Source: Chromera velia (taxonomy: Eukaryota > Sar > Chromeraceae). From it: a stretch of DNA of 24,526 nucleotides. The DNA lies in contig JAHBMJ010005877.1 of the NCBI GenBank assembly GCA_018398765.1, forward strand, positions 5,001 to 29,526, read 5' to 3'. The position numbers and the translations under genes were made by a program. The notes under the pieces were generated by a model that was given only the letters and a program-made list of their open reading frames with translations, ran no database searches and was not told where the DNA came from. This document shows positions 1 to 10,359 of this stretch, one piece after another (the first letter of the stretch is position 1; each line of letters begins with the position of its first letter).

Positions 1-427
1 AGAGAGAGAGAGAGAGGAAAAGGGGGGCGCGACTTCCTTCCGAGTCCAGTGGTGCACACATAGAGGATGGGTGGAGTAGAGCAAAAGGGAGAAAGGAAAG
101 AAGGAAAAAAACACCGATTGATTGTAACCCATTCACTTCAGTCTGAAGGACTCTGCTTGCTTCTGTCTCTCTTTGTCAATTTGTCTCTCAACGCAGGCAT
201 CGAAGAGAAGAGAGGGCTTTTCTTCCTGTCCCTTGCTCGTCTCTCCTCTACTGACTGATTCCATTTGGTCACCACCTCCGTTCCTCTCTCAGCTTCTTGG
301 TACGACTGAGCGCAGGCTTCCTTCAGCAAAGAGAGTGTACCCTTCCCCTCTCTCTGTTCTTGTCTCTAGCTGTATGTCTCTCTCGGTGTACGTTTTGTGT
401 GTGATTGTATGAATTGCCTGCCTGCAG
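1..427. other. non-coding 5' flank or intron
   Basis: No coding exon could be supported here. It opens with an (AG)n run, is pyrimidine-rich on the plus strand after about 130, and ends in a good splice acceptor (CCTGCAG at 421-427) that leads into the first exon of the plus-strand gene. It may be 5' UTR intron or promoter. Short open frames in it have no domain, splice or composition support. Confidence 0.5.
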
Positions 428-2303
428 GGATTGACCCAGGAGTGCGTGAAAATGGCTGTCAAAGCAAATCACTTGCTCAGACATGTGGTCAGTTGCTGAA
501 AACGGTCATCGTCAGAGAGACGACAGGGTTGGCTTTCTTTGTTTCTTTTTCTGCCGGTTTTTTTTGTGTGTGTGCGTGTCCTTTCTCTTCATCGCGTTCA
601 CTTTCCGCTTGTTCTTGAATGAGCGAGAAGGCAGGTGATTTCGCCTCCCCCCGTCGTTTTCTCTTTTCTTTTCTGACTGCTTCGATCGTGTGACAGAAGG
701 AAGCGCTTCTCTTTCATTCGTCCGTCCATTTGTTGACAAACCGCTTGCATGTGCAATGAGCTCTCTGTTTGATCATGTCTGAAAGAAAGCGCAGAAAGAG
801 ACAAGAAGTCATGCGTGTAGTTCGCTCCTCAATGTCTCTTCTTGATCGAGGCCCCCCTCCATCCATCCTAAGAATCGACCGATAGCTGTTTCAATAGCGT
901 TTGTCTTACTCACTCCGTTTTCAGCCTACCTCCCCACCCATCTTTCTGCCTGCCCGCCCATTCACTTGTCTGTCTGTTTGCGTACATGATCGATGCAGGA
1001 TCTCGACCTGATGGAAGTCGAGCTCCCCCCTGCCCCCCACATGTTCGCCTCTGTGGTCGACCAAATAGACGTGCCTGCTGAGGGCCTGGGAGGATTGTCG
1101 CACACGCCGGGGCGGGACGGGGAGGGAGGGGCCGAGCAATGCCACGGGGCGGCTTTGGCGTCTGCTGCATGGGGTTTGCATGCATCAGCAACCAGCGCTG
1201 CGACTTCCGCAGCAGGCATGGGTGGTCGTCCGAATGGAGGGACGGGTTCTTATTATAAGGAGGAAGGGGGGCAGGGGACACACGCAGGGGGTCCTTGGCA
1301 CGTGAACAATCGGGGGGTGCACTTCCCTTCCCTTGTGCCTGAGGATGACGTTGAATCGTTAGTGTCCATCTCGAGATCTCTTTCACGGACACACTTTCCG
1401 GGGCCAGGTGGCCTCGGTCCGCCCCCCCAAGCCCAACAGGGCGCATCAGGACTCTGGCCTGGAGGGAAGCGTCCTCCTCCTCCGCCTCCTCTTCCTCGAG
1501 GAGGAGCAGGCACTGCTGGTGGTGGTGGGTGTGGAGCATCGTCTGTGCAATGTGGAGAGGTGAGGAGTCCGGCACTCCGGCCTCTGAATCCGTATCCTCC
1601 TCATCCGACAGCTTCTTCTTTGTCACCGTCGAGACGGTCTCTCGGAGAGGGGGGGGGACAGCCACAGGGGTCCCCTCTGCACATGATGCATATTCCTGTT
1701 GCAGCAGGTGAGGGGGGGCAGGCGGGACACACACGCCATGCAGGAGGGAGGGGAGGGAATCGCGGTTCCACTGCAGAACAGCCCCCCGGGCAGGGGCAGC
1801 GACCAGTACTGCATTTGGCAGCAGGGCCGCAGCAGCAGCAGCAGTCGCACGGGACCCCGTCGAGCGTCTCTCCTTTCTTCGGTGCGGGCACTGGGGCACC
1901 CCTTGGCCAAGGGGGTCTCGGAGGGAAGCCACAGGCACAGCAGAGTCCTGGATCCGGCCCAGTCCCGATCTTTTCTTCTCCCGGGGGGGCAGGCGTCAGT
2001 GGAGGTGGGGGAGGAGAACTGTATGAGGACGACGAAGGGTCTGTCTGTCTGTCCGTCCGGTGTGGCTTTTTTTTTTCTTCTTTCCGGTGTGTGTGTATTC
2101 ATTTTATCTGACTGGGCACATGCAGGTAATTATGCAGTCACTGCTTGATTTCGTGGGGAGTGATGGTATGGAGGTTTTTCTTACTTGGCGCAGACTCTTT
2201 ATCATGTTTTGAATGAAGATGAAGTCAGATAGGCAGAATGATGGCAAAACAGAAGGGAAATGAGACCCATTTGGCATATCAATTTGGCATGCAGGCCGTG
2301 ATG

Positions 2304-2356
<53 letters not shown>

Positions 2357-3893
2357 ATTCGATCGATCCCCTTCTTGTAAGTGGTTTTTAAATTTCAATT
2401 CCTGAATTCCCCCGTGGCAGGATTCCCTTCCCTCCCTGCACGTGACTCCGTCTCGAACTCCCCTCTACATCTCTCCTCAATCAATCTATGCGCATGCATG
2501 CATCATTCTGTTTTATTGTACCTAGCTGTTTTTACGTGTCTCCTTTTGTCATGCACCCAATCAATTTGCTTGCAGGAACACGAAGGTGATCCATCCTGCG
2601 TGCCAAGTGAACGAGAACATCTTTCTGAACATGAACGACCACACAGTCTCGGACAGCAAGCAAACCCTCGTGTGGCGGCGGGCCAATTCCAGTGCCCAAC
2701 AGCAACCCCCCACCCCGTCGCCGCATCCCCCCGACTCCTCCTCCGATCTGCATGAAGCAGCCTCTCAAGAAGGGGGGGCCATTCCTGTCGGGTCCCCTGT
2801 CCTATCGTCCTCTGATCCGATTCGCACTCAGCAAGGGCCTGGCGGGACCGGCTGGCCTCCCCATCTTCAACTCACCTCGGCGACCTTCCCCCCGCCGTCC
2901 CCGGAGCTGGGCCTGGGGCCCGTCTACGTCCCTGCGCGTGCTGTGCTTCAGGCGGCAACTGCACCAGGGGGTATAGGGGATGAAGAGCGGAGGGCCACCA
3001 GGCAACAGGGCCGAGCTAAGGCCAAACCGAAACCGAAACCGAAGGCCAAACAACAACAGCAGCAAAAGGAGAAGAACTTGAAGGGGGCACCACTGGCAGG
3101 AAGACCCGTCTCTTCTGCTGCTGCTGCAGACACAAACCCTGTGGCTATGGATCAAGTGAACAAACAGTCACCCGAGATTCTGCCTGCAAGTCCAGCAATC
3201 TCCAACCTGAGCACTGCGCAAATCCCCACACAAGCACACCCCTCAAATCTGAGTCAGCAGAGACCATCGGCAGATTTGTTCAGAGACCGAACACGCGCAC
3301 CCCTACCAGACGCCGTCACGCTAGCAGCTTTGGCGATGCACCAACAGCATCAGCAGCAGGCTCTTCGAGAGCAGCAAAGGGGCCAAGGAAGCCAGCAGGC
3401 GGGAAATTTGAGCGTTTCTTCCGACAGAGTTCCTGCCCACTCCCCTCTTGCTCTTCCCCCTGCAGAGCTCGCGTCCCCCCTTTATCCTTTAGTCCCTCCA
3501 GTGTTCTCCCTCAGCAGTGAGGACTCGAAGGAACTGCGCGAAGCCTCTCTCGCTGTCTCTGCCGGGCAGCCGCAGCAGAGACAGGCGGTGCCTGTGTCAG
3601 GCTGCTCTTCCGGACCTGCACTTCCTCTTCCGATCCTTCTAGTTGCCCAAGCAAACACGGCACAGGAGGGGGGGGGGATTCCGCCTGTGCTCCTGCCTGT
3701 GCCTGCGGGGCCTGGCCCTGCCCGTGTGCCTTCCTCTTCCTCCGTGGAAGGCAGGCAGCAGAGAGAAGAGAGTGGTTCATCTTTGTCAGTGTCTGGGTTG
3801 ACCCGTCTGTCTGCCTTCTTCTCGTCTGTCCAAAAAGAGAGAGAGGGGGAGGAGGAGCAGAGGGGAGACCTGGAACAAGGAGTCGATGGGTGA
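428..3893 (+). CDS. low-complexity protein, three exons, function unknown
   Basis: Exons proposed at 428-487, 999-2038 and 2576-3893. Phases agree at both junctions: exon 1 ends in phase 0 at a GTCAGT donor and exon 2 starts in phase 0 after GATGCAG; exon 2 leaves two bases and exon 3 supplies one. A donor GTATGA at 2021 is in the same phase and could replace the one at 2039. An ATG in good context (AAAATGG) lies at 452, so exon 1 may carry the start (MAVKANHLLRHV); otherwise the gene begins upstream. Exon 2 is rich in Gly, Pro and Gln, with a Gln run near 1829-1843. Exon 3 opens with a more ordered stretch (IHPACQVNENIF) and then becomes Gln/Ala/Pro-rich with a Lys-Pro repeat and a Gln run. 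It ends in TGA at 3891-3893, but a GTGAGG donor overlaps at 3890, so a further exon is possible. All of its roughly 65 Gln codons are CAA or CAG. I recognise no domain; probably a disordered, perhaps nuclear, protein. Confidence 0.6.
2304..2356. repeat. (CT)n-(TG)n compound microsatellite in intron 2
   Basis: About 13 CT units run directly into about 14 TG units inside the intron between 2039 and 2575 of the low-complexity gene. The strand shows polypyrimidine then alternating purine-pyrimidine. Confidence 0.95.
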
Positions 3894-4616
3894 GGGAAGT
3901 TCAGAGGGAGGAAGGAAGGAAGGAAGGAAGGAGGGAGGGAAGGAAAGAGTGGGGAAGGAGGGAGGAAAATTAGGAGTGGAAGGAAAAAAGTAGGGAGAGA
4001 CAGGAGTGACATGTCTGGGAGGAAGAAAAGTGGATAGTTGTATATAAGGAAGACTGGAGGGAGGGGAGCGGAGAAAAGAGGGGAAGGGCATGAGGACGTT
4101 CGTTATCGGTGTGAGCTGATGAAATGTAAGAAAGAGAGAGCTCCGTCGATCCATTCATCCCTTGGTCCTTTCCCTTAGCTCTTCTCTCTAGCTCAATCTC
4201 GACGTGTCCCTCCGAAGCTGTGCGTGCAGAATGGATGAATGAATGAATGAATGACTTTCTTTTGTTTGTTGAGTCGATGGCTGGAGGGAGGAGGCCCTTC
4301 TCGAAGGAAGGGGGATGGGGACTATTAATTAATGCATGATAATGAACAAATCGTTTTTGAAAATTCAATGGGCGTCACTCCGGATTGCTTTGCCGGATCG
4401 ATGCATGATTGGCGGGTGTGAGTGTCATTCTCAAAGTATTCAATTCTCTCCTTTTTTCACAACCCTCTTTGAACTTATGCATGCACTGAGATCAGCTGCG
4501 CATTCAAATGATTGATAAATCCGTTTTTGTTGCATGAAGTAACTCTAACACCCTAGATATCACGGTGTTATAGTGAACTAGATATAGTCAATGATTTATT
4601 AAACAGCTTTTATCTT
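3894..4616. other. intergenic region between gene 1 and the LINE
   Basis: No coding support. It holds a GGAA/GGGA purine-rich repeat (about 3908-3950), a (GAAT)n run near 4231-4253, and from about 4320 an AT-richer part. A short imperfect hairpin (ACACC...GGTGT, about 4548-4569) and two CTAGATAT copies at about 4553 and 4578 lie just before the LINE poly(A) side. It is probably the 3' UTR or intergenic DNA into which the retrotransposon inserted. Confidence 0.5.
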
Positions 4617-4629
4617 TTTTTTTTTTTAG

Positions 4630-4657
4630 GGGGGATTCCCCCCCGGGGGAAACGCAT
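4630..4657. repeat. G/C homopolymer hairpin next to the LINE tail
   Basis: A G6 run, ATT, then a C-run and G-run flanked by TT and AA form overlapping inverted repeats directly beside the T-run. On the element strand this is the last structure before poly(A); it could be a 3' UTR hairpin used in RT recognition, which is inference only. Confidence 0.55.
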
Positions 4658-4793
4658 TTTAGATCTGTGCCTAGATCCATTCGGACCGTTCCTAGCATGT
4701 CTGCCTCACTTTTGATCTTCTTTCCGTCTACGCAACAGTGCAACACACCTAGCTACATCGCAACACGCTAAGTTCTATATTCGTCTACGTTTG

Positions 4794-4818
4794 TTGATTG
4801 ATTGATTGATTGATTGAT
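4794..4818. repeat. (TTGA)n tetranucleotide repeat
   Basis: About six TTGA units, reading (TCAA)n on the LINE strand. It may be a simple-repeat 3' tail of the element or an internal 3' UTR feature. Confidence 0.85.
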
Positions 4819-4874
4819 GCCGAACCCTAGGTGGAGTTAGAACTCCCGGGCGGCGCATACATGCATGGGTCTGT

Positions 4875-7800
4875 TCAATTATGCCAGTTACAAACTAAGT
4901 GGACAACAGTTATTCGAACTTAATCTAAGCAATCATTTAGTACAATATGACGAGAAATCATAAAGAGGAGAGAGGGTTGAGAGCGCAAGAGCGATGTGAT
5001 GAACTTGCGAACCCCCAGATCAGAAAAGGAGGCAGATACAAAGGGTGAGTCATAATGAGTGAAGCGGTCTGATTGAATTAATGCCAAGCACTGTAAAAAG
5101 CCTTATTCAGCAGTCCATCGGGGGCAGATAGAGAGCCGATGAATAAAATCATCTACACACCGGCAGCAGGCTTCATAGGTGCACAGCTTTCTATCAGAGC
5201 AACCAACAGGCAGCCCACCTTACCTGCCCATCGGGTTGTATGTCAGCATACGCAAAAAAGAAAAGATCGAGCCATTTGTAACCGACAGGGCAGAACGAGG
5301 AAGGGCAGAGACGGAAGGAACACCGGAGGATGACTTGCTGCACAAGAGGAAGACAAACATATGGCGGGAGGATGGGAAGTCGCGCTGCAGAGAGGTGAGT
5401 CTAGCAAGGAGGGGAAAGTGAGAGGAAGATTGCCCATCATCCTCAGAAGCCTTCATGCATTCCTTTGCAACTGTCTGTCTCACCTTGCCCTTGAAGAAAA
5501 GTGAGCCAGTGCCTTGTGCCCTACAACCATTCTGCCCGCGTTGGGAAGACAGATCGGGCTCAATCCTCAGCGAGCGGATAGAAATCAAATCAGCCAAACG
5601 AAGCAGCCTGTCTATAGACCTTGTGAATTGTTGGCAGCAGTTATTCTTCTAGACATGCAAGATGGCTGCAGGAATAGTGTGTGTTGTGATAGAAAGAGAA
5701 TACCACCAGTCAGCCACACGGAAGCAGAGAAGGGCTTTACAGGGAAGAAGACCAAGGATATAAAGAGAGGGCAGGCAGAGGCTGTGAGCAGATAAATGAC
5801 CACACCAACGGGCAAACCGAAGCTGCAAAGCATCAAGAGCGAGCAGGTCTGCATCCCGCACTGGCAGACATTCGAAGCAGTAGAGCGCTATGGGGGTCCA
5901 GCAGGCTCTAAAGACTGTTACCTGCGCATCAATGCTGAGCGGGCCCATGCTCGCAATCAACCCAATTACCCCTCCCAGAGCCCGCAAAGCAGAAGCAATA
6001 CAGGACTCAATTATCTTGTTCAAGTACCCCCCTTTAAAGAAAACATACCCCAGATATTTGTATTCGGATGTCCATTCAACTTCCCTCCCACCATACATGA
6101 CTCTCCCTGCAGACTGCCCCAGAGCCAAGGCAGACAGGCGCAAGATTTTTGTTTTCTTTAAGTTTACAGTCAGTCCCCATTCCTTGCAATACCCTTCCAA
6201 GGCTGAGAACTTCTTTTGCAGATCTGAGACGGAATGAGCAAGGAAACAGAGATCATCCGCATACCCCAGACTACCTAAGATACAGTTGTTAAGGAGGACA
6301 GGTTCGGGCTCTCTCTCAGGCTCCTCGACGCTGCCCTCCTCTATTCTGCTGTCTGACTATCTTGCTCCCTCTGCTTCTCTGTCTACGGCCCCCTCGTTCT
6401 TACTAACTGAACACATACGGGGAAGGTTATTGATATAGATAAGAAAGAGAATGGGAGAGAAAACATCACCTTGCTTTACCCCAGCATCCTCCCGAAAACG
6501 CAAAGAGTCCCCGTCTACCTTTCTCTAGACCTCCCTGTATATTTCATATATCATACACACATCTGCCTCAAACACACCTTCTCTTTTCGGTTTCTAAATT
6601 AGCTTACCTCTCGGCACAGTGTCGAAGGCTTTGGAGAAATCAATAAAGCCTGCCAACAGAGCTTTCTTTTTCTTTTTAGAGGAGAGAATGGCAGAGACAA
6701 GCGTGCCTACCCCTTCTTTTGTTCCCACCCCTTGTCTAAAACCTAACTGCCTGACGTTAAGCTCGACTTGAGAGCACACACAGCCATCCATCAGCAAACC
6801 AAAAAGTTTTGCAAAAGGGTTAACAACGTAAATAGGCCTCCATTCATTAGGAGAGAGAGAGGCAGAGCCTTTAGGGACAGGGCAGATACACAGCACATTC
6901 CAGGAGGGAGGCCAGCACGCAAAGATATGTATACAATTAAACAAAACAAAAAAGAAAAAATGAGAGAGCGCCGAGTACGCAAAACAAAGGTCAAGTTGAG
7001 CGGGGGAGATTCCTTCAAGGCCGGAGGCTTTCTTTCTATTCATTTTCTTTAGAGCAGAGGAGATTTGATGGAAAGAGAAGAGCAAAATAGAAGGGTAGAA
7101 AGGAGGAGAGGCAAGTGGGAGGGCGGAAGGGAGAGGCTCTTCATTCTTGTCTTCAAACACCCCCGCCTAATAATTCGAGAACTCACGTAGAGAAAGACGG
7201 GAAGCTCCCCCAGCTGAGGCAGCTTTTTTCTTTCTCCTCCAGATAGCAAGCAGGTCTTTTAACAACTCTTCTTGTACCCTCCGGGCTTGTGCTCTCTCCC
7301 ATGCAACTTTCTTTCTTTTGAACAGAGTACGACGGACCCGGAGAAGCCTCTGCAGTCTATCAAACTCTATTCCTCTTCCATTCCCATCTCTCACTAGCTT
7401 CTATCTCTCGTCTGCCTCTCTAACCTCTTTCTGTAAAGCTTTACATTCCGAATCAAACCATGCCTCTCTCTTTGATCGTCTACCTTCTGGGCCAGGTCCC
7501 TTATCCCCTGTCTGCTTGATCGGCCCTACTAGCTCACGCGACCATTCCTTAACTAACGTGTGCAGACATGCACGATCGTCACCACCCTCCGAAGTCAGCC
7601 CTGGTTGGGGATGCGGGGACACTGGGGGAGGCGGAGGAGCAGACGGCTCCTCCAATGGTTCGATCTGCTCATGATAGGCCCACAAGCCAGGCCATCGACC
7701 CTCAGTAAACGATCTTACCACTGCTGCAAGCGGCACGATTTCTTCATCAGAGACCGGGGCTGTGCGGTTTGAACAGAAAAGGGGAGGACAATCAGAGAGG

Positions 7801-7976
7801 TTTTGGTGGGGTGGGAGAGCATCTTCGGATTTGGGTTCGGCCGAGGGAGGGAAGAAGGAGAAGGAAACGGTCGTATGGTCGGGAGAGGCAATACCATCAA
7901 AGTCAACCTCCCAATCAGAAACCCTCTGTATGGTAGATAGATCAGTAAGTACGTAATCAATGAGGGAAGTTATATA
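4875..7976 (-). pseudogene. LINE ORF2: endonuclease C-terminus, reverse transcriptase, CCHC
   Basis: One frame carries all landmarks in order. They are the endonuclease end (SPDH near 7860); RT fingers (NRKKASGLEGI, about 7050-7010); motif A (GFIDFSKAFDTV, 6650-6615) with the catalytic Asp at 6641-6639; motif B (GVKQGDVFSPILF, about 6482-6444); motif C YADD at 6263-6252; a KKTKIL stretch and YKYLG at about 6060; and a C-terminal zinc-knuckle-like CX2CX5HX4C at 5168-5124. The protein would copy its own RNA by target-primed reverse transcription. The layout fits APE-endonuclease LINEs with a C-terminal CCHC (I/Jockey/R1-like); I cannot assign a clade. TAG lies at 7403-7401, 7169-7167, 6596-6594, 6527-6525, 6359-6357 and 5651-5649; TAA at 5222-5220, 5105-5103 and 4922-4920; the first TGA is at 4877-4875. 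There is no frameshift. Under the standard code it cannot make full-length RT. Coding character after 5103 is weaker. Confidence 0.88.
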
Positions 7977-7979
7977 TTA

Positions 7980-8463
7980 TATGTGTGAATCACTGTGGCT
8001 TAATACCATTTAGACTTATATAGGATAGCCTGGATACTAGCCTAAATATTAGCCTGGATAGCATGGGATAGGATTATTGTCCAGAGGATTGCTAGGATGA
8101 TTGGTCTCTTGCCCCAACTTGAATGCTGAACGTTCAACGTATGAAGCTGTTGGCAAATTGTCTAGCGAACTAGCTAGCGAAGCCCGTTTGAGTATATTTT
8201 ATCTCTTCTCCGCCTAAGTTTAAACGTTTCACGAACTAACATTGCATGTAATGCCCCATAGTTTACCAGAGCCCAAGTGGTGGCTCCGGAGCGCCGGCTT
8301 TAACCACCTCAATTCAGTTCAATTTCATAATAGTGGTTATATAATCAATTAACACAATGTTGTTCTACATGTTTTTTTTTGTTTGTATTTTTAATTGTCT
8401 TATACTGGACGGTCACCAATTTGAGTCCAAACCCCGACGTTAGCCACGCCTGAATATAACGCT
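7980..8463. other. AT-rich spacer between LINE and ELM2 gene 3' end
   Basis: No coding exon supported. It includes an imperfect tandem repeat of AGCCTGGATA-like units (about 8027-8060) followed by GATAGGATT. Base composition is more AT-rich than the flanking gene DNA. It contains the 3' UTR of the minus-strand gene that stops at 8464 and possibly remains of an older insertion. Confidence 0.5.
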
Positions 8464-10151
8464 TCATTTCAAATCTTGTTGGCGGTCCTCTTTCGCCGCC
8501 TTTTCAGCCGCGCTGCACAGAGAGGCACACATGCACGCAGAGACTTTGAATCCGAGGTAGAAAGGAGCGAATCAGCCCTTCATACGGACAGACCTGGGCA
8601 AAAACAGCGAGCGGCGGAGCAGCAAAGAAACGATGAATGAAGAAAGGAAGAATGGAATGGCCAGAAAAACGAAGCAAGACAAGAGTCAAAAGAAAAAAAT
8701 GAAGAAAGACATCGGTGAGAAACCAAAAAACACCACCAGCACGCATCAAAACAAAACACGAAAAGTCCTTTTTGCACCAGACAACGCTGGTGGCACAGAC
8801 AGAAGTCACTGTGAACCTCTACCACTCAACCCTCTTCATGACAACCCATCCCAGCAAGAAACAAAGGAGAGAGGTGAAGCAATATGGTGAAAAAGAAAAC
8901 CAAAAGCTCACCTGTGCAGCTGGAGCGACAACTGATGAAAGACAGAGTCTTCTGCGAAGGCCGACCTGCATTCAGATCAAGAACAAGAGAGGGGTGGTAA
9001 GAGAAGTAAGAGAAGAGCAGGAGGAGGGACTTTCTCGTTTCAGCCTGGAGAAAACGTTTTTGCACAGAGAAGAAGAATGTGCTAAATATTGATTGGAGCG
9101 ACCCCCAGGGCAAGGTAGAGTGGGACGACACGACATGCACATTAGGTGAATGAATGAATGTCTTTGCAAATTCGCTCTCTCTGTCCTCTTCTCTACTGAC
9201 ACACCGGAATCCTTTCACTGACCGGAATCCTTCAAGGAGTTTCCTCAGGTCCTCCATCAACTCTCCTGTAGACCTGTACTCTGCATGAATGCAACGATCA
9301 ACAAGGAAGTTATCAATATGCAGACACGCAGCCAGACCCTTCACTGTGGACTCGTGATCTTTCGTTTCTTTTCCTTTGGACTCGTTTGCTCTTGTTGTGC
9401 TCTTCCGTTTCTTTTCCTTTGGGCTCATCTGCGGTTGTTGTGAAATGTCTTATTCGCGCTTCCTCACCTCATTGTTTTTTGAAGAACAGAGATGGCGGTC
9501 TCCGGGACCTCAGGAAGTCGGAGGGGGGGAAAGAAGAGTCTGTGGACGGCTCCGTCAGATGGAAGTATGGAAGGAAACGAAGTTATTTGTCGAGAACGGA
9601 CGACAGGAGGAGGCAAAAGCGACGTCCCGACAGAAAGCGAGAAGAAAACGAAAAGAGAGAGGGGCAACGAAGCAATCGAGGGCCGAGATGAGATGAGATG
9701 AGATGACGGACCCCTGCACTGAACCCTTTTTGAAATCTCCTCGAGGTCTGCATCAATCCATCCATCCATTAATCCATCCATCAATCCATCAAGTCACTCA
9801 CTCACTTCTTCACTCATTCGTGTTTTCGTGCCTGCGAACCCCCCCTGCATGCTTCTGCCTTCCTTCCTTTCGCTGCCTTCACTCACTCCACTGCCATCCA
9901 GCGAAAGATATGTTTCCGTGAAGCCGATTCCGAAGAGGGAAAGCGGGTTCACAATCTTGTTCTCTCTTCGATATGCGACGCACTCCAAACAGGTTGTTGC
10001 TTCATCACACTCCTTTCTCTCCCTTTTTGCTCGTTGCTCTCAAGTTGCTACAAAGACCAGCGAAGAGAAAAGAAGATGACGGAATGGAAACAGGCAGCGG
10101 GAACGAAAGAAATGCCTTCTCTTTCTTTCTTCCTTCCTTTCTTTCTTTCTT

Positions 10152-10194
<43 letters not shown>

Positions 10195-10323
10195 AGTCTG
10201 TCTGTCCGTCTTCACTCACCGAGCAATCCTTCTTTTCTCGCCTTCTTCTCGAAGTCTCTGTCGACGTGCTTGTAGATCTCTAAGCTCTGCACAGATATTT
10301 CATACACACACGCACACCAACAG

Positions 10324-10359
<36 letters not shown>

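Larger units (their letters stand above)
4617..7976 (-). mobile_element. 5'-truncated non-LTR (LINE) retrotransposon
   Basis: Read on the minus strand. The conserved frame enters inside the end of an APE-type endonuclease domain (SLIDYVL... then SPDHTTV, about 7970-7860), so the 5' part is missing, as is usual after incomplete target-primed reverse transcription. The 3' limit is uncertain: a T-run at about 4617-4629 (poly(A) on the element strand) is my choice; the (TTGA)n run at 4794-4818 is the other candidate tail. I could not find a convincing target-site duplication. The element lies between the 3' ends of two convergent genes and does not visibly break either one. Confidence 0.88.

Noticed and set aside
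910-1938. Long open frame on the minus strand (342 codons) opposite exon 2 of the plus-strand gene
   Set aside because: It is antisense to a Gly/Pro/Gln-rich exon whose GC-rich codons open several frames. The plus strand has matching splice sites and phases; the minus frame has none.
4545-4620. Target-site duplication for the LINE
   Set aside because: I compared the sequence left of the T-run with that right of 7976 and found no convincing shared word; element limits stay approximate.
9891-10050. Coding-looking minus-strand stretch (NPLSLFGIGFTETY) before a GTGAGT
   Set aside because: No acceptor puts it in phase with exon 8; the frame meets TGA at once from the nearest acceptor.
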